From: Butyricicoccus sp.
Lineage (GTDB): Bacteria; Bacillota; Clostridia; Oscillospirales; Butyricicoccaceae
Length of the DNA: 32,463 bases
Direction of reading: 5' to 3'
Assembly: GCA_017886875.1 (NCBI GenBank)
Contig: JAGHIZ010000110.1
Location: 1-32,463 of the forward strand
Part shown: positions 8,058-17,500 of the stretch, one piece after another
Numbering within the stretch: position 1 is the first letter of the stretch
How the letters are laid out: each line of letters opens with the position of its first letter
Made by a program: the position numbers and the translations under genes
The notes under the pieces: model-generated
What the model was told of the DNA's origin: nothing
Databases searched by the model: none
What the model saw: only the letters and a program-made list of their open reading frames with translations

Positions 8058-8957
8058 ATGAATAGTTTTTTCAAAAAACGTTATATAAAAAAAATAATTT
8101 TATCATTTTTTTTCATAACAATATCAATTAGTAATGCAGTGGCTATTGAAGTCCCTATATCTTCAGAAACAGCAAATATAAATGGAAAACAAATACTAAC
8201 AGAAGTATATAATGTTTCTAGTGAAGTAGATCCTGAAGATTTAATCAAAAGTGATTTTTCAAGCCAATCATTCGTATATACATTTGAAAGTATAACAAAA
8301 GATGAATCAAAAATAGAAAGTGTTAAAAATGTAGAACAAGAAGTTACTATCCCAGTAGAAAGCAAAAACCTCAACAACAATTTGTCATTATTAAATGCAT
8401 ATATAAACTACAATGATGAAGAAGGATATGAAGGAAATTTATATTTATTACCAGATACCGTAAAAATAACAACCGATGGATATGCGTATAAAAATAGTAC
8501 TGTAAGTGATACAAAAACATATACAGGCTTAGAATACAACGATCCAACACTAATTCCTCAAACAGTACAAAAAAATGGATACACATTATCCATAAGCAGT
8601 ATAGACTGGAATGAAGAAAGTATGGTTCAAGATGGAACTATACCATCTACATTTTCAGCTATTGTCACTTACACAAAAACTGTATCATCTAGTTATGCTA
8701 CAGGTTATACAATGACAGCAAAATATAAAGGAGATGTGTCAAAAACTTCAATCGAAAACATTAAATACACTGTTAACTATGTAGGAAGTGAAATAGAAAG
8801 TGAAATAACGGTTTCTAATAATGGCTTTTTTGGAAACATGAGTAATAATCAAGTTATAATTGTTTCTGTTCTTTTTTCAATCATTTTATTAATAATAATT
8901 GCAATTATAGTAATTGTAATAAAAAATCGTAAATACAAAACTAGATTGCCCCAATAA
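8058..8957 (+). CDS. Secreted, C-terminally membrane-anchored surface protein, 299 aa
   Basis: The N-terminus has a basic stretch and a hydrophobic core ending SISNAVA, a typical Sec signal peptide cleaved near residue 29. An extracellular Ser/Thr/Tyr-rich region of about 230 residues follows. Near residues 266-289 lies a strong membrane helix (VIIVSVLFSIILLIIIAIIV), then a basic cytoplasmic tail KNRKYKTRLPQ. This is a type I membrane topology. The ribosome site AAAGGGG lies 13 bases before the ATG, which is long. A TTG mini-ORF (8047-8061) overlaps the start as ATGA. No family is recognised. The sortase gene lies directly downstream, so it probably belongs to the same surface assembly. Confidence 0.65.
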   Translation: MNSFFKKRYIKKIILSFFFITISISNAVAIEVPISSETANINGKQILTEVYNVSSEVDPEDLIKSDFSSQSFVYTFESITKDESKIESVKNVEQEVTIPVESKNLNNNLSLLNAYINYNDEEGYEGNLYLLPDTVKITTDGYAYKNSTVSDTKTYTGLEYNDPTLIPQTVQKNGYTLSISSIDWNEESMVQDGTIPSTFSAIVTYTKTVSSSYATGYTMTAKYKGDVSKTSIENIKYTVNYVGSEIESEITVSNNGFFGNMSNNQVIIVSVLFSIILLIIIAIIVIVIKNRKYKTRLPQ

Positions 8958-9016
8958 CGAAAAACCAGTTTGTTTTAGTATTTGAGTATTAATAAGTTAA
9001 TATAAAAATTAAAAAA

Positions 9017-9026
9017 TGTATATAAT
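9017..9026 (+). promoter_or_regulatory. TGTATATAAT promoter-like box
   Basis: One mismatch from TGCATATAAT. It lies upstream of a palindrome at 9043-9067 and the sortase gene. Confidence 0.4.
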
Positions 9027-9042
9027 ATATATGAAGCTCAAA

Positions 9043-9067
9043 TTATCACGTGATAAACCCTTTATCA
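9043..9067 (+). promoter_or_regulatory. Overlapping palindromes in the sortase leader
   Basis: TTATCACGTGATAA (9043-9056) is a perfect 14-bp palindrome. Its right half also pairs with the next bases as TGATAAA-CCC-TTTATCA (9051-9067). The two foldings exclude each other. It may be an operator or a leader switch. Confidence 0.4.
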
Positions 9068-9140
9068 AAAATAAAAATAAGAAAGGAAAATGTCATTCTT
9101 GAAAATGCAAAAATAAAAAAACACTATAATATAGAGAGAA

Positions 9141-10040
9141 TTGACAAAAAATAATATTATGATGAATAAGACTATGTATGCGATTTGTATGGCAGGGCTT
9201 ATGGGTTTTAATATAGCTCCTGCATATGCACTATCTTACACATATGAAAGTGGTGCAAATACTGGATTTTATGAATCAACATCAGTAACCGCAGATTCAA
9301 TATCTAATTCTAGTAATATAACAGTCGGTTCTGACGGAACAATAACTGCATATACTGATGAAAATGTCACATCAAAACCTTTATCTTCTTTTACTCTACC
9401 AGTTGGAGAATACCCAGACTCTTGGGGAAAAGAGACAGATATCGCAATTGCTCAAAATTCCATATTCCCAAATGCATTAGCTCCTACAACACAGATGTCA
9501 AATGTTGCAGGAAACATACAATATGATACAGGTAGAATAAATTCTTCTGCATTACCAACACCAAGCACATCATCTGCAACCAGCAATATAAATAATTACA
9601 CTGGAACTGGTTATGCATCTGGAGTTTCTACAAAAGATCTACCTATGCAAAGTGTTGCATCTGATGGTGCAATTGGTCATATTTCAATACCATCGGTTGG
9701 CATTTCAGAATATATATATGAAGATACAAGTACGGCTAGTATGAGAAAAGGTGTGGCACATTTTGACGAGACGCCTGGTTGGGAAGGTAATGTTGGCTTA
9801 GCTGGACATAATAGAGGTAGTTATGAAACATTTGGTGGCTTAAAAAATATATCTCTAGGTTCTGTTGTTAATTACACAACGGCTTATGGTACAAAACAAT
9901 ACAAAGTAGTGTATATAGGCACTTGCTCAACAACAGATACATCTGGCTTATTACAAGATGGATCTAATAAAATCACCATGTACACATGTGTAGAAAATAA
10001 TCCATCCTTAAAACGTATAGTTGTTGCAGTTGAAGTGTAA
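9141..10040 (+). CDS. Sortase (transpeptidase), long secreted form
   Basis: The C-terminal ~125 residues are a sortase domain. Visible are the start IGHISIPSVGI, the catalytic His in GLAGHNRG, the Cys in ITMYTC (the TLxTC-type motif) and the Arg in LKRIVVAV. This resembles class D-like sortases, which join LPxTG-type proteins to the wall or to other proteins. In front lie a signal sequence (MCIMAGL-like core ending APAYA) and an unusual Ser/Thr/Asn-rich linker of about 130 residues. The frame opens at TTG 9141, but ATG 9159 or 9162 gives a more natural signal peptide. None of these starts has a well-spaced ribosome site. The likely substrate in this locus is the giant adhesin ending in LPTTGF. 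Confidence 0.85.
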   Translation: MTKNNIMMNKTMYAICMAGLMGFNIAPAYALSYTYESGANTGFYESTSVTADSISNSSNITVGSDGTITAYTDENVTSKPLSSFTLPVGEYPDSWGKETDIAIAQNSIFPNALAPTTQMSNVAGNIQYDTGRINSSALPTPSTSSATSNINNYTGTGYASGVSTKDLPMQSVASDGAIGHISIPSVGISEYIYEDTSTASMRKGVAHFDETPGWEGNVGLAGHNRGSYETFGGLKNISLGSVVNYTTAYGTKQYKVVYIGTCSTTDTSGLLQDGSNKITMYTCVENNPSLKRIVVAVEV

Positions 10041-10101
10041 ATTTACGATATAAGAAATATAAAAACGATGTGTTATTTACATAAAACATTATAATAAGGT
10101 G

Positions 10102-10162
10102 AAGTGAACACACCTATGAGATATATAATCCCCCATTTCCACAGGTGGGGGATAGTTCACTT
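10102..10162 (+). promoter_or_regulatory. Nested stem-loop in the leader of the SLH gene, IS605-end-like
   Basis: An outer inverted repeat AAGTGAAC (10102-10109) / GTTCACTT (10155-10162) encloses an inner stem ATCCCCCA (10128-10135) / TGGGGGAT (10146-10153). The inner hairpin resembles the IS200/IS605 end at 696-740, so a solo element end may have been left in, or recruited to, this 5' leader. A -10-like ATTATAAT at about 10088-10095 lies upstream, and the ribosome site lies downstream. Confidence 0.5.
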
Positions 10163-10182
10163 TTAAGAAAGGAGAAAAAATA

Positions 10183-12771
10183 ATGAAGAAAAATAGTTTC
10201 GCATCAATAGGACTATATGCCATCGTTATAATGAATTTAATATCTCCTGCTTTTGCTATTGATAATACTCATTCTATAGAAGTTTATTATGACGATGCAA
10301 GTATTCCCGCTCAACGTTTTCAAGTAAATTCAGGTTCTACTATAAAAGATATGAAGTTGTTTGAAGAAGGAGAGTCAACCCTTGTAGGCATAAAATTAGA
10401 GTCTGGTGACTATTTTCAAGAAAATAATACATCTATGGATGATATGACAGGAACTCTACCAAATGGCACGATTTATACTTTTTCAACTAAATCTTTAAAC
10501 TCACTAGATGCATTATATTTATCAACATCAAATGTTGCAGATGATATTAAAATAACAATAAATACTGATGTTGCAAACTATTCAATAATTGCAAATAGTG
10601 GCGAATATGGTACTGATAATAACTATGGTAATATAAATAAACCAACTTGCACCGTTTCAGAATCAAGTAAGACCGTTGATGGAGGAGAACCATTTAGCAT
10701 AACTTTCACTCCTAATAGTGGAAAGCAAATTGATAAATTAAATATAAGAACTGGCTATTCAAATAAAACAAATTTGGTTGATATACAAAATACATCTGTT
10801 ACTATTGAAGGGCAATCTTTTCAAATAAACAAACTTAATGATGGTTCAGTATCTATATCATCACAAAGCGTTGTATCAGATTTATTCATAACAGCACTAA
10901 CTTCTCCTAAAGCTAATGAGTACAAATTGTCAGTGTCAACAGATCCATATATCACATCAAACGTAGAGACTGCCTCTATATTCAGTGATAAAGCATCATC
11001 CATAACATTTACCCCAGATAGTGAACATTCAATATATAAGTTTATAATAACACAAGGCAATTTACAGAAAACCATCTATGCAACTGACTCATCTATTTCG
11101 ATTGGAAATAACACATACACACTAAATAAGAGTTTAAATGGACAAATAATTATCAATATCCCAAAAGCTATTGCAGATGTAAAAATAGATGCATACAGTA
11201 CAAGTGGTACTTATTTTATTGATGTAAATGAAGGTTCTCATGTTGATTCTAATTATGAAGATGTTACATGGGTTGGTCTTGGAGAAGATGCCACAGTTGT
11301 TTTAACACCTCATTCTGGATATTCTATAGAGTATGTTAATATATCAATAGGAGATAATACTATAAAGGTTTCATCTAACAATACAAGTGTTTCTATTGGT
11401 GGAAAAACATATCGAATGGAAAAAACAAAAGATGGTATGGTATACATATATTTAAAAGATATATCAAGAAATGTTGAAATTACCCCATATGTAGAAAACA
11501 CAACTGTTGATTTAACAATAAAAATAGACAATGGTATAAAAGCAAGTGAAGTTGGAACAATAGAAGTAAGTACTGGCGATGTATATCAAGCAAAATTTGA
11601 ACCAGTAAATGACTGTATTATAGAGGAAATAAAGATTGAAAGAAATGGTGTAATCTATAAAGCTAATAAATCGGATTCATATATAACAGTTAATGGTCAA
11701 AAATGCCCTCTGAGTTGGCAGGCTGATGGAAGTGTTTATGTAACAATTTATAATATTGATAAAGATACAACACTTCAAGTTACAAGCGATTATGCTTCAG
11801 GCAAGAGATACATCACAAAAAAAGCTGACTCACATACAACAATTACTCATGATGCAAAAAATTCTTCATATGCAAACATCGGAGAGTCTGTAAATGTTGT
11901 GATTACGCCTGATGACGGATATGGTATAAATTATGTTACACTATCTACATCTACAGATACAATAACTATTTACAGAAACACAAATAGATTTGTTCTCAAT
12001 AATAGAGCATATTATGTTACACACAATAATAGTGGATCATGGACTATCAATTTCACTTCATTGCCTGAATCTATAACTATTTCATCATATTCTGTAAAAC
12101 AAGATATTAGTACACCAGCAACAGCAGGTTATCATAACGCATATGTTAATGGCATGGGAAATGGTTTATTTAATCCAGACAAAAACATGACAAGAGCAGA
12201 GGCTGTAACAATGCTTGCAAGAGTATTTTATAATGTGAACCCTGCAGGATATGATTCTAGTTATTCAGATGTTTCATCTAACGATTGGTATAATGGTTAT
12301 ATAGGTTGGGCACAAGCAAACAATATATTAGATACGAATATTTATTTTAGACCAAATGATAGCATTACTAGAATGGAATTTCTAGAATTATTAATGGCAT
12401 TTGGGAAAGTAGATACAACATCATATTCTGAACTAAATTCAAATTTTTCAGATTTATCATTTTACTGGCTGTCAACAAATAGAGATAAAGCATCAAAAAT
12501 TGCATATGCAGTAGCAAACGGATGGATTTCTGGATATCCAGATGGAACATTCCGACCAGACAGTTTTATTACAAGAGCTGAGCTAGTGCAGATGACAAAC
12601 AATGTCACTGGTAGAGATCCAGATAAACAAGCAATACAATCAAATTATTATAATCTTGTAAAATATGTTGATGTTCCAAGTACTCACTGGGCATTTTACG
12701 AAATAATTGAGGCATCAAATAAGCATTACTTTGAAAATATTACAGGAAATGAAAATTGGACAACCCATTAA
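10183..12771 (+). CDS. SLH-domain cell-wall-anchored protein with beta-sandwich repeats, 862 aa
   Basis: A Sec signal peptide ends at SPAFA (about residue 25). From about residue 130 to 640 there are roughly five repeats of 85-95 residues. Each has a pattern like GE..TV..TP..GY.I..V.I..G and a closing S(V)YI.I..I...V.I, consistent with a tandem beta-sandwich stalk. The C-terminus holds S-layer homology domains: NGLFNPDKNMTRAEAVTMLA, YFRPNDSITRMEFLELLM and YPDGTFRPDSFITRAELVQM, then a partial VPSTHWAFYEI. SLH domains bind pyruvylated secondary cell-wall polymers. The protein is thus non-covalently anchored next to the sortase gene and may act as wall scaffold or partner of the giant adhesin. 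The ribosome site AAAGGAG is 9 bases before ATG. Confidence 0.85.
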   Translation: MKKNSFASIGLYAIVIMNLISPAFAIDNTHSIEVYYDDASIPAQRFQVNSGSTIKDMKLFEEGESTLVGIKLESGDYFQENNTSMDDMTGTLPNGTIYTFSTKSLNSLDALYLSTSNVADDIKITINTDVANYSIIANSGEYGTDNNYGNINKPTCTVSESSKTVDGGEPFSITFTPNSGKQIDKLNIRTGYSNKTNLVDIQNTSVTIEGQSFQINKLNDGSVSISSQSVVSDLFITALTSPKANEYKLSVSTDPYITSNVETASIFSDKASSITFTPDSEHSIYKFIITQGNLQKTIYATDSSISIGNNTYTLNKSLNGQIIINIPKAIADVKIDAYSTSGTYFIDVNEGSHVDSNYEDVTWVGLGEDATVVLTPHSGYSIEYVNISIGDNTIKVSSNNTSVSIGGKTYRMEKTKDGMVYIYLKDISRNVEITPYVENTTVDLTIKIDNGIKASEVGTIEVSTGDVYQAKFEPVNDCIIEEIKIERNGVIYKANKSDSYITVNGQKCPLSWQADGSVYVTIYNIDKDTTLQVTSDYASGKRYITKKADSHTTITHDAKNSSYANIGESVNVVITPDDGYGINYVTLSTSTDTITIYRNTNRFVLNNRAYYVTHNNSGSWTINFTSLPESITISSYSVKQDISTPATAGYHNAYVNGMGNGLFNPDKNMTRAEAVTMLARVFYNVNPAGYDSSYSDVSSNDWYNGYIGWAQANNILDTNIYFRPNDSITRMEFLELLMAFGKVDTTSYSELNSNFSDLSFYWLSTNRDKASKIAYAVANGWISGYPDGTFRPDSFITRAELVQMTNNVTGRDPDKQAIQSNYYNLVKYVDVPSTHWAFYEIIEASNKHYFENITGNENWTTH

Positions 12772-12773
12772 AT

Positions 12774-12808
12774 AAAAAAAGAACTTCCGCATTGGAAGTT
12801 CTTTTTTT
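12774..12808. terminator. Bidirectional intrinsic terminator
   Basis: Stem GAACTTCC / GGAAGTTC with a 5-base loop, flanked by seven A on the left and seven T on the right. It can end both the SLH transcript and the converging small-protein transcript. Confidence 0.9.
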
Positions 12809-12809
12809 A

Positions 12810-12926
12810 CTATTTAATTATAAGATTTGTTTGATTTCGCAAAAAATCACTAAAGATTGTGAACGCAGAATCAAAAACTATGTAGATAATAATAAATGCA
12901 AGTATTAGTACGAGTAGTTTTTTCAT
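12810..12926 (-). CDS. Tiny membrane protein, 38 aa
   Basis: On the minus strand ATG 12924-12926 is preceded by AGAAGG at 8 bases spacing. The ORF encodes MKKLLVLILAFIIIYIVF followed by a short polar tail (about 20 residues) and ends at TAG 12810, right at the shared terminator. It has one membrane helix with two N-terminal lysines. A small hydrophobic toxin of a type I system, a membrane regulator or a signal-like peptide are all possible. Good ribosome site, terminator and codon composition argue that it is real. Confidence 0.5.
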   Translation of the reverse strand: MKKLLVLILAFIIIYIVFDSAFTIFSDFLRNQTNLIIK

Positions 12927-12945
12927 TTTTTAGCCTTCTTTTTAA

Positions 12946-13056
12946 TCAATAAACGTATGTAGAATTCATAAAAATAATAATAGTAATTATAATTATTATT
13001 ATTTTTACTAATGTATCCTTTTTTTTGTCATCGCTATACGGCATTAGTTTTAACAT
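12946..13056 (-). CDS. Tiny membrane protein, 36 aa
   Basis: The minus-strand ORF from ATG 13056 (or ATG 13044, four codons later) has a charged N-terminus PYSDDKKKDTLVK, then an isoleucine-rich helix and MNSTYVY, ending at TGA 12946-12948. AGAAAGG touches the first ATG and lies 12 bases from the second. It is followed after 19 bp by the 38-aa ORF, so the two look like a small operon converging on the SLH gene terminator. Function unknown. Pairs of very small membrane peptides are often missed by gene callers. Confidence 0.4.
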   Translation of the reverse strand: MLKLMPYSDDKKKDTLVKIIIIIITIIIFMNSTYVY

Positions 13057-13135
13057 CCTTTCTATAAATGATTTATTATTATATACTTAAAAAAATATAT
13101 GTATTTTTTATTCTTTAGTTTTTTATAAAAAAATC

Positions 13136-13145
13136 TGCATATAAT
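13136..13145 (+). promoter_or_regulatory. TGCATATAAT promoter-like box
   Basis: Exact copy of the shared box, 79 bp before the Spo0A-like gene and preceded by an A/T-rich stretch without a clear -35. Confidence 0.5.
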
Positions 13146-13223
13146 TCGTTTATGAAAATAAAAAAAGAAAGGAGATTTTTAAAGCAACATTTTTAAAATA
13201 AAATATGTTGTTTAAATTATTGT

Positions 13224-13535
13224 ATGAATAAATTTATTGAAAAAAAAAGAAAACAACAAATAATAAATACCGTTGACAGAACAGGTGTGAAACATTCGTC
13301 AGTTGGCTATAAATATCTTATAACATGTGTTGAATCGGTTTTACTGAGTGGTGATAGATGTTTTAAAGTAAAAGATATATATGAAAAGGTAGCTAATATA
13401 CACAATGTCCGATGGATAACTATAGAAAGAGCAATTAGGATAGCAATAAAAAAAGCAAATGAAGATATAAAAAAGAAAACAAATAAAGAAGTAATATCTA
13501 TAATTGTGGATAAGATTATATATGAAAATTACTAA
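13224..13535 (+). CDS. Stand-alone Spo0A C-terminal-like DNA-binding protein, 103 aa
   Basis: The segment GVKHSSVGYKYLITCVESVL ... VKDIYEKVANIHNVRWITIE followed by RAIRIAIKKANED matches the DNA-binding domain of Spo0A (there: G..ahikGYqYLr.Ai......, YP.IAk.fntt.srVERAIRHAIE.A). The receiver domain that Spo0A carries in front is absent, so the protein would bind DNA without phosphorylation control. The ribosome-like AGAAAGGAG lies 50 bases upstream at 13166-13174. A hairpin CAACAT / ATGTTG (13185-13209) sits between it and the ATG, and no closer ribosome site is visible. It is probably co-transcribed with the next gene, 25 bp downstream. A local regulator of the surface genes is a reasonable inference. 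Confidence 0.7.
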   Translation: MNKFIEKKRKQQIINTVDRTGVKHSSVGYKYLITCVESVLLSGDRCFKVKDIYEKVANIHNVRWITIERAIRIAIKKANEDIKKKTNKEVISIIVDKIIYENY

Positions 13536-13560
13536 ATATTTATAAAGAGGTACATTCTAA

Positions 13561-14337
13561 ATGTCAACAAAATTTAAAAATTTAAATAACATAAATATAG
13601 AAGAAACAATATATATAGTTACCATAAATGACCAAAAAAAAGATACATTTGATATTAACAGCCAAATCTGTGCAATTACACTAGATCCAAAATCAGGAAT
13701 TCTAGGTAAAAATGCAATTATAATAACAGATAAGTCATTTATCCCGAAAATGAAATCTACATTTTCTAAATTTGAAAATAATAATTATAACATCTCTTAT
13801 TCGAAGACCACACTTAAAGAAGTTATGCCAGTCCTCATGCTTTTAAATTTTGGAATGATAATAGATCCAATAACAGAAGATATAGTTTGTATTCCAATTA
13901 AAGAAATAAAAAGATATTGTATAAGCAACCAAGAAGAAATTTTCCACAAAAAATCGCTAAATAATCTAGCCTATACCGACATTAGAGTTTTTAATGCAAA
14001 AAAACAACAAGGCTTTGCAAAAATGAATTTCATAAAGGATTTATTAACAGAAGAAACATTATATATTGTTTCTGAAAGTCAATCGGAGTTAAAACCTATT
14101 AAGGCATTTGTAAATAAACTAGATAACAATATGTACTTATTATTATTTTCAAATTATTTATTTGCATCAGAATTTTGTATTCATTATAAAAGAATTTATG
14201 ACATAAGTTTATCACCAATGAAAATCACAAAAAAACAACTGTTCAATATTTTAAACAAAGGGAATATAAATAATTGCTTTTTGAATGATGGACATGAGAG
14301 CATGACTATATCAATAAATGATTTAAATATTTTTTAG
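13561..14337 (+). CDS. Hypothetical protein with possible SseB-like domains, 258 aa
   Basis: A soluble protein without signal peptide or membrane segment. Two parts look alike. Residues ~14-110 begin EETIYIVTIND and end with FGMIIDPITEDIVCIPIKEI. Residues ~160-258 begin EETLYIVSESQ and contain YLLLFSNYLFASEF. Alternating short strands with a central 'm.i.P' element recall the SseB N-terminal-like fold found in many clostridial proteins of unknown role. The resemblance is weak and by eye only. The ribosome site AAAGAGG sits 8-9 bases before the ATG, 25 bp after the Spo0A-like gene, so both probably form one operon. Confidence 0.55.
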   Translation: MSTKFKNLNNINIEETIYIVTINDQKKDTFDINSQICAITLDPKSGILGKNAIIITDKSFIPKMKSTFSKFENNNYNISYSKTTLKEVMPVLMLLNFGMIIDPITEDIVCIPIKEIKRYCISNQEEIFHKKSLNNLAYTDIRVFNAKKQQGFAKMNFIKDLLTEETLYIVSESQSELKPIKAFVNKLDNNMYLLLFSNYLFASEFCIHYKRIYDISLSPMKITKKQLFNILNKGNINNCFLNDGHESMTISINDLNIF

Positions 14338-14363
14338 TATGTCAATATGAAAGACAAATTTTT

Positions 14364-14373
14364 TGCATAGAAT
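14364..14373 (+). promoter_or_regulatory. TGCATAGAAT promoter-like box of the adhesin
   Basis: One mismatch to TGCATATAAT, in an intergenic leader of 170 bp. A ribosome-like AAGGAG (14425-14430) with a 13-codon mini-ORF from ATG 14433 lies between this box and the adhesin start. Confidence 0.35.
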
Positions 14374-14507
14374 AAATGTGCAGTTAAAAATAAAAACTTG
14401 CTAATTAAAATTGTCTTATTTATTAAGGAGTGATGCTTATTGATTGTCTAGATGACACTATGAATAATGCATAAAAAATAAAAAATAGGAAGGAGGATTA
14501 CATAAAA

Positions 14508-17500
14508 ATGTTTAATCCAACAAAATCTTTAAAAAGAGTGGTGTCGAGCATTCTTGCAACTGCAATGTGTGTAGGTTCTATTCCAGTGTCAAATATTGCT
14601 TATGCCCAAGGAGATAATGATATCACAGAAAATGCAACATTTATTGTAAATACTGTTGATAATATAAATCGTGCACCGCTTGAGAATGTGGTTGTTCAAG
14701 TAGAATGTACATCAGCAGGTAGATACAAGAATTATGGTGAGTACTCATCGGATTCCGCAGGCTCTATTGAAATACCAAATGTCCCAGTAGGTTATTACAG
14801 AATAACCGCATTAAGAGCACCAGATGGATATAGAGTAGAATCTACTCCTGAATTAGTGTATCTTCAAAATGATCAAGGAGATGCTCCCCTAACAACAATA
14901 ACAGCATATGCCGAAAAACCTCTTACTATTCGTAAGATTGATGCAGAAACAGGTAATGGTTTGCAGGGGGCAGTTTTTACAGTAACAAATTCACAAGGTC
15001 ATAAAGCTGGAGAAGTTACGACTGATGCAGAAGGTTATGGCACAATTCCGTACTTATCACCAGGCGAATACACAGTAACAGAAACACAAACTCCTGAAGG
15101 TCAAAATAAAGCTGAACCTCAGAAAATAACAGTTTCTGACACTGCAACAGGTGAATTATTTCTAGCTTTTTATGCTAATATAAAAAATGCTATAGCAATC
15201 AGAGTAACTGATAAAGCAACAGGAGAACCTCTTGAGGGTGCTACATTTGAACTTAAATTAGGCAATGCAACACAAGACACCGTAACAACTGATGATCATG
15301 GTTTTGCCTATTTTAAAAATGTAACAGCTGGTAAGTATACTGTAACAGAAACAGTTTTTCCAGAGGGATATCTCCAAGAAACAACCTCTCGTGAGGTAAA
15401 TGTTGACCAAAGTGGTGATATCATATCACTGTCTATTACAAATAGTAGACCAGGTGGTTTAACCGTTTATTCAAAAGATAATAATGGTCAACCATTAGCG
15501 GGTACAGTGTTCCAAGTATATGATGCAGATGGTCATCTTGTCAAAACTGGTGTGGAATCAAATGAAGGCGGTTTTGTTACATTTGATGGATTAAATCCAG
15601 GCACTTACACAGTAATGGCTACTGCAAGTGATGGATATATTTTAATTACAACATCTAAGTCTGTAACTATTAAGAAAAATGAAGTAACAATTGTTGACTT
15701 TATTTCTCAGAGCCAACCTTCATTATTAATTACATGTAAAGATGAAGATGGTATGGCTGTTTCAGGTGTAACATTCTCACTTCAAAAAGCTAACGGTGGA
15801 GTTTTGGGTTCATATCAAACAGGTGTTGATGGAACTGTCCTTGTTGAAAACTTAGATGCTGGTACTTATACAACAACAATGACAGCAGTTCCTGATGGCT
15901 ATGTAATTTCTCAAGCTGTTCAAATAAGAACTTTAAAAGCTGGTCAGCAAGGCAGTGTTGAATTTGTTGTTAGATCTTCTCCATACTTAGAAATTGTACA
16001 TCAAGTAAAGGGTACAACAGAACCTTTAGCAGATGCAACTTTTGAGCTATGGAAAGGCGGACAAAAAATAAATACTTATAAATCTGGTTCAGATGGTAGA
16101 GTTTTAATTGAAAATCTAGATCCAGGTGAATATACTGTAAGACATACAACTACACCAGAAGGTTATACTATTGATACACAGTCTCAAAATATAACCATTA
16201 ATGGCGGTGATTCAGGGTATCTGTTATTTACATCATCCAGAAAATCATCTATCATGATTCAAAAGGTTGACAAAACGACAAATGAGCCACTAGCAGGTGC
16301 TCAATTCCAAATTAGAACAACTGGCGGTCAGGTGCTGGATAATGTAATAACAACTGTAGATGGCACAGCTACTACAATAGCACTTGATGCTGGTCAGTAT
16401 ATTGTTTCAGAAATCCATGCCCCAGATGGATATGTAGTAGATGAAGCATCCAGAATTGTAACTGTGCAAAATAATGAGATTTCTCTACAACGTTTTACTA
16501 ATGAGAAAAAGTCTTCAATAGTTATTACTGCACGTGATTTATACGGTAATCCAGTTGCAGGTGCTGTATTTGAAGTACTTAATGCAAAAACTGGTGTTGT
16601 TATCGAAACATTAACAACTGATACAAACGGATCTGTATCAACAAGAGTTTTAGAACCAGGTCAGTACACCATTCGCCAAATCGCTGCACCTGCAGGCTAT
16701 ATAAAAGAAACATCAACAATGTATAATGTTGCAGTAACAGGCGAAGGTGCAACAAATGTTATTTTTGAACACTCTTTACAAACAGTAATTCAAATTATAA
16801 ATGAAGATAAAGACGGCAATCCTATTTCTGGTGGCAAATTTAAAGTTGTAAATCAAGATACTGGATATGTGGTTGGATACTTTACAACTGATGAATCAGG
16901 CATTGTAACAACACCTATACTCCCAAAAGGTGTGTATATTGTTTCTCAAGTTTCTACAGCAGATGGATATGCAACAAAAAATGAAACATATACAATAGAA
17001 GTAGGTGCTAACGATGCAGCTATTGTTCGTTTTGTAAATGCAAAATTGAGTGTTATAAATATAAAGAAAACAGATAGAGATACTGGTGCTCCATTGGCAG
17101 GTGCAGTATTTACCATTTCTGATTCTTCTGGACATGTTGTAGGTCGTTATACAACTGATTCTACAGGTTGTTTAACAACTCAACCTCTACCAGCAGACAC
17201 TTATCTAATTCGTGAGTATTATGCTCCAGAAGGTTACTTAATCGATGATTCTTGTAGAACGAATGTCGTATTAAAGGAAGATGAAAACACAACTGTTGAA
17301 ATGACAAACAGAAAAGCTCCTGTTATACAAATCATAAAAGAAGATTCTGAAACAGGCGCTTTATTAGCAGGTGCAGAATTCACTATTTATAACGATAGAG
17401 GCGAAGAAGTTGGAACTTATGAAACAAATGTTGATGGTGTAGCAACATCTAAAGAATTAGATGCTGGTACTTATACAGTATCAGAAACAAAAGCACCAGA

